Source of the DNA: Phoronis australis
Lineage: Eukaryota; Phoronida; Phoronidae
DNA length: 64,000 bases
Assembly (NCBI GenBank): GCA_002633005.1
Contig: NMRA01000031.1
Coordinates: 833,553 to 897,552, forward strand
Direction: 5' to 3'
Shown here: positions 45,786 to 57,400 of the stretch, piece after piece
Layout: every line of letters starts with the position of its first letter
Numbering within the stretch: position 1 is the stretch's first letter
Notes under the pieces: model-generated
Told to the model about the DNA's origin: nothing
Seen by the model: only the letters and a program-made list of their open reading frames with translations
Database searches by the model: none
Position numbers and translations under genes: made by a program

Positions 45786-48700
45786 CTGCAAATTAATCAT
45801 GAGAAGCTGCTGAAAAATAAGCAATTCCATTGGAATTTAATTTAAAAACAAAATGATCCTGAAAAGAAACGAGGGCTGTTCCAGAAAAAATGTATGGGAG
45901 AGGGGGAATGCACTTTTATTTCGTACCCGCCGCCCATATTTTTCATTTATTTCTCCAACCCATGACCCATAATTTTTTAACTCATAAGTTAAAATATAAA
46001 ATCCAACACTTCCAAACAAATTGCCTCCAGGATGACCTGTTAAGAACTTAGATGATCGACAGACAAGAACTAGTTGTCTTGTCCAATATTGTCAAAAACT
46101 AAAACAGCCAAGAGGGTGGACGAATCGAAATGAAAATGACTTCTGTCAACGCATCCATCCCTGCTATACATTTTTGTGCCAAATTTCCAGTTGTGCCAAG
46201 CACTTTTTGAGATAATCAACCTGTCTTGTCAAAAACTAAATGGGGTGGCACAGTAATTGAATCCTGCATCCAAAAATTGACTGGCAGGTGTCGGCACATT
46301 CTTGCGATATACTTCTATTTCGAGTTTCATTGTCAGTGATCAGTGAAGCAGTTTTTGAGATAATCAACATACAAGGAATGGCTTGTCGAAAACTAAAGCG
46401 GCCAACATGGGGTACCATGGTTGCCAAACGCACTCGGAAATCGACTGGTGAAGGCGCATCCTTGCCAAGTACCTCTATACCAAATTTCATCATACTCCCT
46501 TCATAGTGTTCAGCTGCTTCACATTACAAACTCACCTTATCCCTCTCATAATGTTCAGCTGCTTCACATTACAAACTTACCTTATCCCCTTCATAGTGTT
46601 CAGCTGATTCACATTACAAACTCACATTATCCCTCTCATAGTGTTCAGATGCTTCACATTACAAACTTACCTTATCCCCTTCATAGTGTTCAGCTGCTTC
46701 ACATTACAAACTCACCTTATCCCTCTCATAGTGTTCCGCTGCTTCTACATTTAGCGGATCGTCAAAGTTTAAGAGATCCTGAAAAAGGAACATAGAAATG
46801 AATCAACTTGAGCAACATCTGCATGTAGGAAGGCTTAACAAAGTGCATGGACGGGACTTCCAAGACTTAAGTCAAACTTAAATTAGGACATATCAGATGC
46901 AAGTTGCCTAGTTACAATATCATAGACGCTGTGTCAAACTATTCTTGCAAAGTGACATGGGTGAGATGAGCGCCTTATGAAAAACTTTCATAGAAACTGT
47001 AAACGGCCAGAGTGATAGCGTACCTAAAATTTAGTGGGGAAAAGGGTCAGAGCTTGTGGCAGAGTAAGTTCATTTCAACTCGAGATTCAAAAGGTGGCGC
47101 TAGTAAACAAGGGCCCAACTTGTAGTAATGATTGCATTCAAACACTCTCATGATAATGAAATGCTTTCTTTTGACCATCTACTCAGATTAAGTAAAGGTA
47201 ACATTCAAAACATATAGTTTCCCCATAAAGAGTTCTGTGAGGACTAAAAATGATCAAACTATGAAACACTTACACTGAATAACGAGGCGAGGCCCCACAC
47301 AACATCCTTTAGTCTACGGGTTGGAGCCCAGCCTGAAACGAAACGCTGACCACTTATTGAAAAAAATCAGTAAATTATGCATTTCTCAACAAAAAGGCGA
47401 GTAGACTCAAAAGAGCAGCACAAAGGTATGTGGGATCTGCTAATTAGGTCAAGTTCACCACCAGTCAACATAGTATATCTGTGCAAAACTGGGGACGTCC
47501 CCTCTAGCTCACCCTGCAAAAACACAAACTTCTAGACAATAGATAAAATGTGGCGAGTGTACATTATGTTGGTGAAGACTTTGAGTTGGAAATGGTGATG
47601 AAATGAGCGACTGAAGTATGATCCAATGCATGACAACTCATCAATTTCTCGCTTAGTGACAAACCACATGAAGATCACTCACCCATAGTGTCTAATGAGT
47701 TTAGCCTGAGCAAACTCAGACACACTTGACCAGTTTCATTTATATTAGGATGCCATATCCTTGTAGCACATTTCACGGTAGGAGGCTAAAAAGCAACACA
47801 CTTCACGTATTAGTCACAGAACCCAATATTCAATATCTCTTAAGGTTTGGCACACTTTGCTACAAAGTAGCCATTGATTTATGAAATTTTACAATTTATA
47901 AAACACCTGAATGTTCCTTTGGATTTTAAATAGCAGACTTCTTAATTTGAAAAATAGTGATTTTGCATTGAGGTATTTGTTATTAAAGCATTGAATGACA
48001 ATGTGCAATGTCACAGTCTACAACGACATTTTATAGAATATATGAACAGTCATAAACACAAGCGTAGACATAATGTATCTTAGCTGGCAGTGCAATGGAA
48101 CATTTGAATTTATTAGAGAAGAAACTTCTCGTTTTAGTTTATTCTAAGCAACAAAACTTATTCACCGTTTACTGAAATGGGAAATAGAGATGTTGAATTT
48201 GGTACTCATTCCAATGTGATGCTGTGTGAGCTTAAAAGAGGTCGAAAACTAAGCCAGCGACACCTTAGTTCTTTTATTTCATAACTAACACATGGGGCAT
48301 CAAAAGAAAAAAATTGACGGTGCAATTTTTTGTAAACAATACAAAATACTAAAATTCGAGGCACTCAAAACCATGGAAAAACGTTTATTTACGCTTACGG
48401 AGGAAAATCAGTAAATCAGGAACTATGAAGTTAAAATATGAAACTAACATCATGCAACAAAAGTTTCCTGCTTTCACAACAATTTCTCACATTGAGCTAA
48501 TAAAAGATGACTTTTCGGCAACCAATTAAATTTCGAATTTTTGCTAGAATGCCTCTGTTTATGCCACTGTTTAAGGAAAGCTAATTCGGTGACCCCCACA
48601 TTTTTTTTGCAGATTTGTTACCGGCAAAAAAGACCAAAATATGAAAATCCAAAAAAATGTAGGACCCATTTAAAACAATTTTGGATGAGCTGAATTGTTG

Positions 48701-50440
48701 CAAAGATCTTTTAGAAAGATGAAATGTAGTGACATTTAAAATGACATAGTTAAAATAAGGAATTTCATTAATAGAGGAATGCCCACTTAGCAAAAACAAA
48801 ACTCAATCATGGTGTTGGATCCGCCATCTTGCGCAGTATCTGTTTATTGGATCATTTATTCACAAATACCGCAATCCTGCAATTGAGATAATAAAATCAC
48901 CCTATAACAAGAAAGCAAATGTCACAAATTCTGAAATTTAGGTGATGCCCTGAAGTTTAATATGAAAGGATTTTGAAAAAGTTAGATACATGTTGCTTTT
49001 GTTACCTCAGCGAAGATTTATACAGAAAAACTATAACACTTACCATATTGTTATATTCCAGTGGAACGCTTATATGAAACTTAAATTTTCCACCCAAATA
49101 CATCCCATTGTCTGGTGTGATCGTCAGTGTGAATTCGTGTAATTTGTCGGGATCACTGAAATAAACTTGGCACGATGTTGGAAGATATTGTTGCATCTCA
49201 TGAACCTCTGAAACAACAACAACAACAATAACAACACCAAAGCAGCACTATAAAGTGTAGAGGTTCTTTTAACTTGCCAGGATGACGATACAATCTTCCA
49301 AAATCACTATACCATTCGTAATGCTATCTCACCAAAAAGTGATAGAACTGCTGGCAACCTTGACTGAAAAATCTGCAACCAGCGGGTAAATAGCATCTGC
49401 TGCCACCTGTTGGCTATTTAAATTTATTATTTTCCCCATATGGGTATAACACTAATTCAAGGAACAGATCTTAACATCGCATTGTCACTAAATGCCATGT
49501 TGTATCTCAAGCAGTAATAATACAGAGTTTCATTCAGTAGACATGCTTGATTCTTCAACTCAACAGTAGTACATACAACGGTGTTGACATAAAATATTCA
49601 AAGAATGATGCCATAAACCTGCCTTCCATCAGCAGAATCAACTTTAAATTCGGACCGTCCACTTCTATAAAACTGGTCTCAACTATTTCTTTGCTCAAAT
49701 TTACATTCCTTGGCATGGGAAGCTGGCAGTTCATTATTAAATAACACTGAGCTTGTCACTAAAATTCATTTTTTTACGATATGTCAAGCACATTGCAAGC
49801 GACAACAAACTGTCATAAACCACCTACAATCTGATAAAAGAAAAAGTTTAGATAAATTATATAACAAAAAGAAGTATATATTATCAATAGATAGTTTTTG
49901 AAGGAAGGTTTATAGCAGTGTTATGCGTTTGTACTAAACCTGTCAGGAAACTGCCTCAATAGGCTACAAGGATTCTTAGTGTTCATAAACATTTAAAGTT
50001 GCTGGACCCGAGTTTCGCAAATAGGACAGTTAAAATTCGAATTAAAGAAATCACGATCTTTCACCTTTGCAAAAACTCCCAAAGCCAATTGTTCTGACAT
50101 TTTCTAACGATAATCGTAGATCAAATTTTTCCAGGGACACCGATTGAATCTGATCTGTGATTGTTAGAGAATGCAAGGCTTTGGGGATTTTTATTCCCAA
50201 TGAATAAAATATGAAAAATTCGACTCCATGTAAATCGTAGCAGTCATAACCTAAATTTGTGTTCAGCAACTACATTACCATTGCAAATAAAGAATACACT
50301 TGCCAAAAAAAGTATGAACTTTGTCACTGACCTTTAACTAACAGTTTGTCTCTAACTGATATTCGTCCTGTTTTGTCCACTTTATGCAGCCCATCTCCCC
50401 TCTTAGTCGGTTCTTTGAGCTTTTTTGATAGAGTAATCAT
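45732..50440 (-). CDS. UBE2F: NEDD8-conjugating enzyme UBE2F (E2)
   Basis: Transfers NEDD8 from the UBA3/NAE1 E1 to cullins, preferentially CUL5 with RBX2 (family knowledge); cytoplasm and nucleus. Coding exons on the minus strand: 50440-50332, 49207-49044, 47785-47683, 47332-47274, 46778-46716 and 45785-45732. All phases agree, giving 183 aa (human 185). The N-terminal extension starts [10 protein letters not shown] and ends SVRDKLLVK, matching the E1-docking tail of UBE2F. The UBC fold follows, with WHPNI at about residues 102-106 and the catalytic Cys113 in GQVCLSLL. It ends [11 protein letters not shown]. The start is the ATG two bases after an acceptor, so there is an upstream untranslated exon. 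UBE2M is excluded by the N terminus and the [14 protein letters not shown] segment. Confidence 0.96.
46085..46500 (-). repeat. Tandem ~145-bp modules, second locus
   Basis: Three diverged units marked by GTCAAAAACTAAAACAGCC, GTCAAAAACTAAATGGGG and GTCGAAAACTAAAGCGGCC (about 46091, 46229, 46385). On the minus strand each has ATTATCTCAAAAA, then a GAAATTTGGCAC-like block, then TTTAGTTTTTGAC, the same order as the modules at 4840-6000. Intronic in UBE2F, abutting the 45-bp array. Confidence 0.65.
46501..46745. repeat. 45-bp minisatellite copied from the UBE2F exon-5/intron junction
   Basis: Five full 45-bp units (46501, 46546, 46591, 46636, 46681) plus a partial unit that runs into the exon. 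Read on the minus strand, each unit holds an exon-like GCTGAACACTATGA...GATAAG and then an intron start (GTGAGT or GTAAGT). Units 1/3/5 and 2/4 are more alike, indicating 90-bp higher-order growth. One unit (46591-46635) has AT instead of AG before GTGAGT. In the exon frame every intron-derived segment contains TAA after VSL. Confidence 0.95.
46716..46778 (-). CDS. UBE2F: UBE2F fifth coding exon
   Basis: Acceptor CTTTTTCAG, donor GTGAGT; exactly 21 codons, [20 protein letters not shown] plus K. The last ~29 bases of the exon and the start of the intron form the first unit of the 45-bp array at 46501-46745, so the authentic donor is followed by four decoy donor-like sites. Confidence 0.95.
47274..47332 (-). 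CDS. UBE2F: UBE2F fourth coding exon
   Basis: Acceptor CGTTTCAG, donor GTAAGT; two bases plus 19 codons encoding [20 protein letters not shown] (human [20 protein letters not shown]). Confidence 0.94.
47683..47785 (-). CDS. UBE2F: UBE2F catalytic-cysteine exon
   Basis: Acceptor GCTTTTTAG, donor GTGAGT; 34 codons plus one base. Contains the E2 HPN motif ([10 protein letters not shown]) and the catalytic cysteine in QVCLSLLR, followed by LNSLDTMG where human has EHSIDGTG. Confidence 0.95.
49044..49207 (-). CDS. UBE2F: UBE2F second coding exon
   Basis: Acceptor TTGTTTCAG (after an AAC/GTT trinucleotide run), donor GTAAGT; two bases plus 54 codons. Encodes the first beta strands of the UBC domain: [18 protein letters not shown] and [18 protein letters not shown]. 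The end joins PPTVKC in phase 0. Confidence 0.95.
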
Positions 50441-50442
50441 GT
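50332..50442 (-). CDS. UBE2F: UBE2F first coding exon
   Basis: On the minus strand GTTTTCAG is followed by AC and then the ATG (50440-50438). 36 codons plus one base; donor GTCAGT. Encodes the N-terminal extension ending RDKLLVK. The acceptor directly before the ATG implies a 5' non-coding exon further upstream. Confidence 0.93.
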
Positions 50443-53400
50443 CTGAAAACCACATTATTACAGTCATGCTTAAACCAAAAACATAGATATCAAGACAGAC
50501 ACTTTGTTTCACATTACAAACTTATAACATCATACGTTAAAGCAGATGTTAGCCAGGTAGGATTTCAGGTGAATGAACACATTTGGTTGAAATACATACT
50601 CAAGTCTGACATTTCAAACTCAGACTCAGAATCAAAATCGTTTTGAATTTAGGCAATTTAAACATTGACTTTAGAGAGTTTAGAGGTCATTGCATCAACT
50701 GCAATTCAACTGGCAAGCGATCAACCGAAATTTCTTCAAAAAATAGTGCGAGCCAGCGTCACTCTACGGAATATACCTGTAGATGCAGCACTCAGTCATG
50801 CACCGGCAGAAAGTAGTCCACCATGTCAGCGACCAGCGAAGCAAAGAGTCAGCTGAGGTACAAGCAATTAATAGGAACAGCTTGCCAGTGTAGGCAAGGA
50901 CTGGGCTACAAGACGGGAAGACAGCGAGGGAAAGATCTAAAGACCGAGACAGAAATAGAATAATCAGTGAAGTTAGATTGTCACAGAATGAAGAAAGGTA
51001 TGCCCGAGCAGTCTAGATGGACCAGCAGGGGGTGTGGACGAAGTGGGACAAAGTCTTGCAAACGGAAATCAAGAGGGCTGATTTGTGGAAGATGTCTCCT
51101 CTGAAAGCCAAATTCCCTATCAGATCTGTTTATGATGTACTGCCTACACCTAGTAACCTTACTACTGGGGGCTTTGCTGACAACCCGAACTGTGTCCATT
51201 GTGGACGCAGATGTACTTTAGAGCACATCCTATCATCTTGCAGCGTGTCTTTGGCATCAGGAAGGTATACCAACAGACACAACTAGGTACTGAAAGTTTT
51301 CGCAAGGGTGATGGTTGAAGAAGCCAAGAACAAACCAAAGTCGAAAAACCACGGGATCAAATTCATCAGTTTCAGACGAAGTGGAGAAGAGCCAAGTAAG
51401 AGGAAGACCCAAGCACAGCAAGGCACCCTGCACACAGCCAACGACACTGGAAAGTGTGGGCTGATCTTGCCGGTCACCAGTCATCCTTCCCACAGCACTT
51501 TGTCCAGACTACCCAGCGCCCTGAATTGGTCATTTACTCGGACAGTTCCCACCAGGTCATCTTGATCAAGCTTACCATCCCGTGGTCGAGTAGGGTGGAA
51601 GAGGCACATGAGCGGAAGAACTTGAAGTATGCAGACCTGAATATAACGTCTGCAACGTGAACAACAGGAGATGTTGGTGTTTTTCAGTAGAGGTTGGCTG
51701 CCAGGGTTTTCCGGCCAGCTCAGTCACTACCATGGTGAGGTCTCTTGGCGTCTCTGTGTCAGGAAAGAAGGCTATCCTATGCAACTTGGCCACCAAAGCA
51801 GAACAGGCATTTTGTTGGATTTCGATGAAACACCAGCAGCAATACCATCAACAACCATCAGGCAGAGCCTGATCAACTCTGTTGTCCTGACTACTAGAGA
51901 TGGTGTTGGTTTAGGGACGAAACCATTAAGGACAGTAGGAGACCAACTGAAGATAACGGTTGAGCACAGTACCATCAAGTGTTTAAATTAAATTCTAGGG
52001 AAAATCGGTAAATCTTACATTCACTTGGGATTTGGTAAAACAGCCACCTTGTTGTTTGATGAGGCTATTAACTGTAGTTATCTCCCATCAAATTTAGGAC
52101 TAACTAGGTAAAGAACAGAAAACTTTCCATTTCAATGATCAACACATTTGCCGTTAGTCTCAGCATGGTATCGGTTAAATAATTGAAGTGCCTCTGGTGT
52201 GGCCTGCCCAGAGGCAGTGCACTATGATACTTCACCATTAAAAGTTACTTATTTCAAAATACATTGATTAAGACTGACTGAAGCATACATACATGCAATG
52301 AGTTATAACTAACACATACCAAAACACGGAAGACAATTTAGTCAACACAATCTGAACATATTCAAATTCTGTCAAGTTTCTCTTGGGCTTCCTTCGTTGG
52401 CAGCCATTTTGAGTTGCACGTATACCGTATTCCCTATTCTTAAGTCATGTGATGTCCCCTAAGCTTATCAGTGCTTATTGTGTAGTGAAAAAGTTCACGG
52501 CAACCAAAAAGTAGAGTTGGTCATGCATCATTGAGGATATGTATCGAACCAGAAAAGATCGCTGAAGAAAGTAAGCACTTTTAGAAGTGATATTTTAAGT
52601 GTAAAATATATTTTTGACAAAGTAAAAAGGTATTACTTGGTAGCCAAATTTGGACTACAGCCGCTTAAAATTCATGGGGCTGAAACTTGTACATAAGCCT
52701 GATGGGGAGTGTTATAGCCCTCATGACAGACCAATAGGAGGCTCTACTTGTTGCCTGTAAGTCTCGTTGCCAAGTAACCTTTATCTTACATCGGTGATGC
52801 TAACCTGAGGAATTCTATAAAAGTGGACTTTGCTACCAATTTTTATTGGCTCGTCAACACCACTGGATCTTATATCTCGATCTCTTTAAAACAAACCCAT
52901 CAAACACTATAATGTAGTAAAGGGAATAAAGCTGCGCTCTCCCCATTCCAAATGAAATCTACCAGAAATCTTACTATGTTCTCGAAATCTTGCCAATGCG
53001 TGACGTTACTGTCGATCGCTAGCTAGAATGTGATTGGATGCTACATGACTTTCTAAGTTTAGTTATACTGATTGATTGATGAAACATAACAGTAAATGAA
53101 TTATCCCAGCTAGATATATAGACAAATGCACCATAAAGCAGCAGGATTGAGAAAACAGTGAGACTTCCATCCAATTTCATTCTGAATGCACAGAGGACAG
53201 TTGCATTGCCTTGATGAAATTACATGTTTGGTCTTGGATGATCTTCTTCTTGGCTTAAGTAACCACACTCCCTCCAGAGTATTATGTCACTGTATAATAA
53301 TGAAGATCAACAAAAACGAGAACAACTATAACAGGTTTAAAAGGATATACCAAGTGGATGTCACTTCAGAGGTCGGTTAACATATCTAGATCGTTAACAG

Positions 53401-54385
53401 ATAATGCAGTCAGTAAGCAGGTGCCCCAAATGGAAGCACCTCACTATGTTACTTCAGAAAGACAGATAGCTTGCTGACAAAGATATCAAGAGAAGGGACT
53501 GATGTAATGCAGCCTGGTAATTAAGCTATTCCAGTTCGCGACTGTTCTCTTTTTCCTGTAATACGTCCTATATATTGGAATACTATAGTTGGATGACCTT
53601 CTGGTACAGATGCCCGAGACAGTAAGATCTGCGATAGAGGCAACATCAGAGTTGATGATCACTGACTTCTTATCATATTTGTAAAAAATTTTCAGCTGAC
53701 AGATTTTGCGTCTGGGCCAGTTTAAGTTTTCTAACGATGAACCGAGGATAGACGATTGAACCGTCTCATGATGTATGAGAGGTATGTTCTAAAAAGAAAA
53801 GCTCCCCTAGTCACACATACACACACCAATCCCCCCATACATCAGTAAAATATAAAAAGTAGAGACTGTTCTTTAAGCTTTACAGGGTCAACTCATGCCT
53901 TCGTTCTCCTGCCCAAGACTCAAGTCATTAGTCAAATCAATGAAGAATACAACTCGCCTGCTAACTGTATCACATTGTCCCAGTTTTGCATTAAAATTGG
54001 GGGATTGAATTAAAATACGGCAAACTATATCTACACACACTTACTTAAGGATATCTTGAGTAATGAATAGTTATTATCGTTTCAACGTTGGACGCTGAAT
54101 CATCTTTCTGTTCATTTTTAGTAAACACGGAAGTGAGATATTACCCACAATTCCCAAGTAAGCCGCATAAAACAGTATTAAGTTAAATTATTTAAACAAT
54201 TCAACCCATTTTCGTGAAGACTGTTACAAATGGTTATAGGAATAAACAAACTTAGTACCATAATAAATCACTAATAACATTTTTGAACAATTGTGAGCTT
54301 TTTTGCGAATTTGGAATTATTACAAGGGATAAGGAAGACTCGGTTGCCGAATGTAAACAGCATTTTATTTTTCCTTTCGCAACCA
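50443..54385. other. Region between the UBE2F and VPS25 start codons
   Basis: Head-to-head interval holding the retroelement fragment at 50640-51830 and otherwise no recognisable exon. UBE2F needs a non-coding first exon here. A minus-strand donor-like GTAAGTGTG just below 54045 is one candidate, which would place both start sites within a few hundred bases of each other. Weak without transcript data. Confidence 0.35.
50640..51830 (+). pseudogene. Decayed retroelement 3' fragment (reverse-transcriptase-associated C-terminal region)
   Basis: The frame at 51017-51286 reads QQGVWTKWDKV, then RSVYDVLPTPSNL, NCVHCGRRCTLEHILSSCS and GRYTNRHN. This is the zinc-knuckle-like C-terminal segment often found after the reverse transcriptase in invertebrate and fish retroelement ORFs (recognised from memory). 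It continues in shifted frames: ELVIYSDSSHQVILIKLTIP and EEAHERKNLKYADL (51454-51660), then VEVGCQGFPASSV (51657 onward). Frameshifts and stops show it is dead. No reverse-transcriptase core or long terminal repeat is seen here. Confidence 0.8.
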
Positions 54386-54444
54386 ATGTCTTCTGGGACC
54401 GATTTTTCGTGGCCATGGCAGTACAACTTTCCTCCATTCTTTAC
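54386..54444 (+). CDS. VPS25: VPS25 exon 1 (start codon)
   Basis: ATG at 54386, 19 codons plus two bases, donor GTAAGT. Encodes MSSGTDFSWPWQYNFPPFF, with the split Thr completed by exon 2. The longer + frame and the minus frames across this spot are shadows. Confidence 0.93.
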
Positions 54445-57400
54445 GTAAGTAAATTTGTGATTAAATCTGACACAATTTTCCTTGTTACTGATCTTGTGCG
54501 CAGTCCAAGCAGACTGTAGCAACTTGCTTGGTTTGTTGTACCGTCAGACTCTCAGAGGTCCTAAAGTCGTGAGTGCCCTAAGCTAAAGTCGTGAACGATC
54601 GTATTTCCTCTTCTGCGCGGTCCTGCAACATCTGACGTTGAAGTTTCCAGCGTTCGTCTGCTTACGAACGTGAAACGAATACCGGGACGTGTTTGTATTC
54701 ACAATATGATAACAAACAGTGAGTGAGTGGATTCTTTTTTCAAATGTATCTTAAAAACAGCATATTTCACTAATTCACTTTTTTGTGCATTTTTGGGATA
54801 TATTTTCGAAAATATTTATCGTTCAGATTTACTCCAGGGGTAGCTTGAACAATGTATCAAAATGTCCCAGGGTCGATCAAGTTTTGTATGGCCAAAACAA
54901 TTAAAATATAGAGCGATAATTGATGCTGGGTTCTTAGCGGTTTACGTGAACAACCTCATTGAAAACGTCTGTGCACATCAAAGTTGGGTGCAAAACATAT
55001 AACAATTTATTTCAATTGAAACTGAATTAATAAACAATGCAATGCATTTTTATGTCGTCTAGAGTAATTGTAAGCACTGTACTAGTTGACTTGTGTGGTC
55101 ATACTTCGTGCATTTCCATCTAAACGAAACGTTCACGACTTTAGGGCCTCATTCAAAATGGCCGGCGATATCAGCGACTGTTTTAAAACTCTTCTTACGG
55201 ATACAAACAAGGATTAAGATTGTCAAAATACGTATATTTGTGAAGGCTGATGACATGACATCACATGAGCAGTTGCAAACGGACATTGGGTAGTATGACA
55301 ATCAACTGCTTATAATGCTTATATTCACGACTTTGGGTCACCGGTGTATATATTCCAACTTTTGGAACTATTTGGCTAAAACGTGAGCAACACAAAATCT
55401 TGCTCAAAGTTAATGTTAATTTGACTCAGTTTCTCCCTGAAAAGAATGCTGTTATTTCATTATTATGTTGTGAAGTTGAGGAGTGATCATTTGCGTCAAC
55501 TTCGAGCACCTTGGTTTGAAATTTAACGCTATTTCAGTATTTGTTGGCCATTCGCTGAATCTTCTATCCACTGCCCACAGTTCAAGGCAAATTTCCAAAA
55601 GTGGCTGCACTTTGTTGTTAGTAGTTATGAGTACTTTCTTACCAGCTAGCCGAAATTCTACGAAGATTTTGCTTTGTTGAAGTTGCCATTATCTCTCAAG
55701 GAGTCAAGAGGTGTCACTTTACCAAACAAAAAGTAGAGCAAATGACTTGTATGTATGTCGCGAGTGTACTGTTGAGAAATCTACATTTGACTTTTATTTG
55801 CCACAAAAGTGTGAGAGTGATAAGAAAATGGCATTCATGAGATCCTATTTCTTTTCTAAAAACGTTTTTTAACGGACAAGGCAGTTGTCATTTGAATGTC
55901 ACTTCAGTGTTGCCAAAACTTACCCACAGATGGATGTGCTAGACTCTGCTTCGAGTCTTGTTGTGAGAGTACTGCAAATGGAGTAATGGCATACTGAAAA
56001 AGCAAGCTTCGTTTAAATTGACAAATTTTTACCCATATCATGCAGTAGCTGCGTTTTGACGTTCAGTCATACATATATATAGCTACTGTAGCTGTCTGAG
56101 CCGGACAGTAACCTTAGGCCTCAATATAATGCTTTTATTTTCAGATTACAACCAAATTTAGATACTAGGAACAAGCAGCTTGAAGCCTGGTGCAACTTAG
56201 TGTTGTCTTACCACAGACACGTCAAGAAGTACACACTAGATGTCACTGAATCACAGAACTCGCCACTGTTTTACAATAAAGCAATAGATAGTATCCTTTA
56301 ATGTTTTGTTTTTTCGAGACTTTTTGATCATATAATGAGCAATGTGTTTGTCATTACCTGCAAAGTAGAAAAGCACATTGGATGTCCTGTGACTGGAAAT
56401 CGCATTTAGTTTAGTCTTTACGTATAATATGGCGCATTGAATAAAGTGAATCAGATTATTGATAATATCAGTCTGTATGAAAAATGATCAATTATTTATT
56501 TTATCTTGTTTCTGTAAAACAATATGTAGATTAATTACAAAACTGCATCAACTGACCAAAACTGATTTGTTAGCTAGACCACTTACCATTTTGAATCTGG
56601 TCTCAATTTGTTCTTTATTCATATTAGAGGGGATTTCTGGACTTCAAAACAACTGACAGTTTGCATATTAGTCTTTAGATCATCCTCCACAAGTCACAGT
56701 GGGTCATTTTGTGCGTGAAGTATGATTTCAAACAAATATGAACTGTGAGTTCTTTTCAAGTTCAGGAACCACCGTGACTTCTCATGTGGCTAAAGAACAA
56801 GCTGAGACTAATTTTTTAGCTGTAACTGGCCTTAATCCGTGTCGGAACATGGAGTTTGTGGCAGCTTCAATTGTATATAAGGGCCCTTAATCAAGACGCA
56901 GAATTACACTGGGCTTAGTAAGTGAATAAAACAGTAGCAGTTGGTTTAGAAAATTATGAATAGATTATTTTCTTTCATAATGGAAAACATTTGCTAAGGT
57001 GCTTGGTTTAAAGAGTATGGATCTATCTTTTAGTGATTGTGGACAGTCTGTTTTTTAGGGTAATATGTTAGACAAAGCACATGAATGAAATTTCCTTAAC
57101 TGGTGTCAGGAAAATTATCTCAGGAAATGATCAACATTGTTTTAGAAGATCTTAAACACAAAGGTAAATACAACTGATTATTTACGTGTTTTAGGCTAGT
57201 CAAATTAATTCTGATACTGTTTCTGTACTATGATGTACTGTAGATGTCAGTGACTACTGTTGTTATTAGTAATGATGGGTTTAGATAAGGTTCTGAAAGC
57301 TGCTCACTTTTCTCTGTCTAAACTGAATGTTGTGTCTACCAGCTTTATAATATTTGACAGAATAGGATTTAATCACACTCATAAGACTTTGAAATTATGA

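Noticed and set aside
46421-46795. 124-codon + strand frame with 15-residue [15 protein letters not shown] repeats
   Set aside because: Antisense shadow of the 45-bp minisatellite in UBE2F.
55158-55217. Short ATG frame MAGDISDCFK with a good start context in VPS25 intron 1
   Set aside because: Ends after 19 codons without a splice donor, and the real VPS25 start at 54386 is clear.
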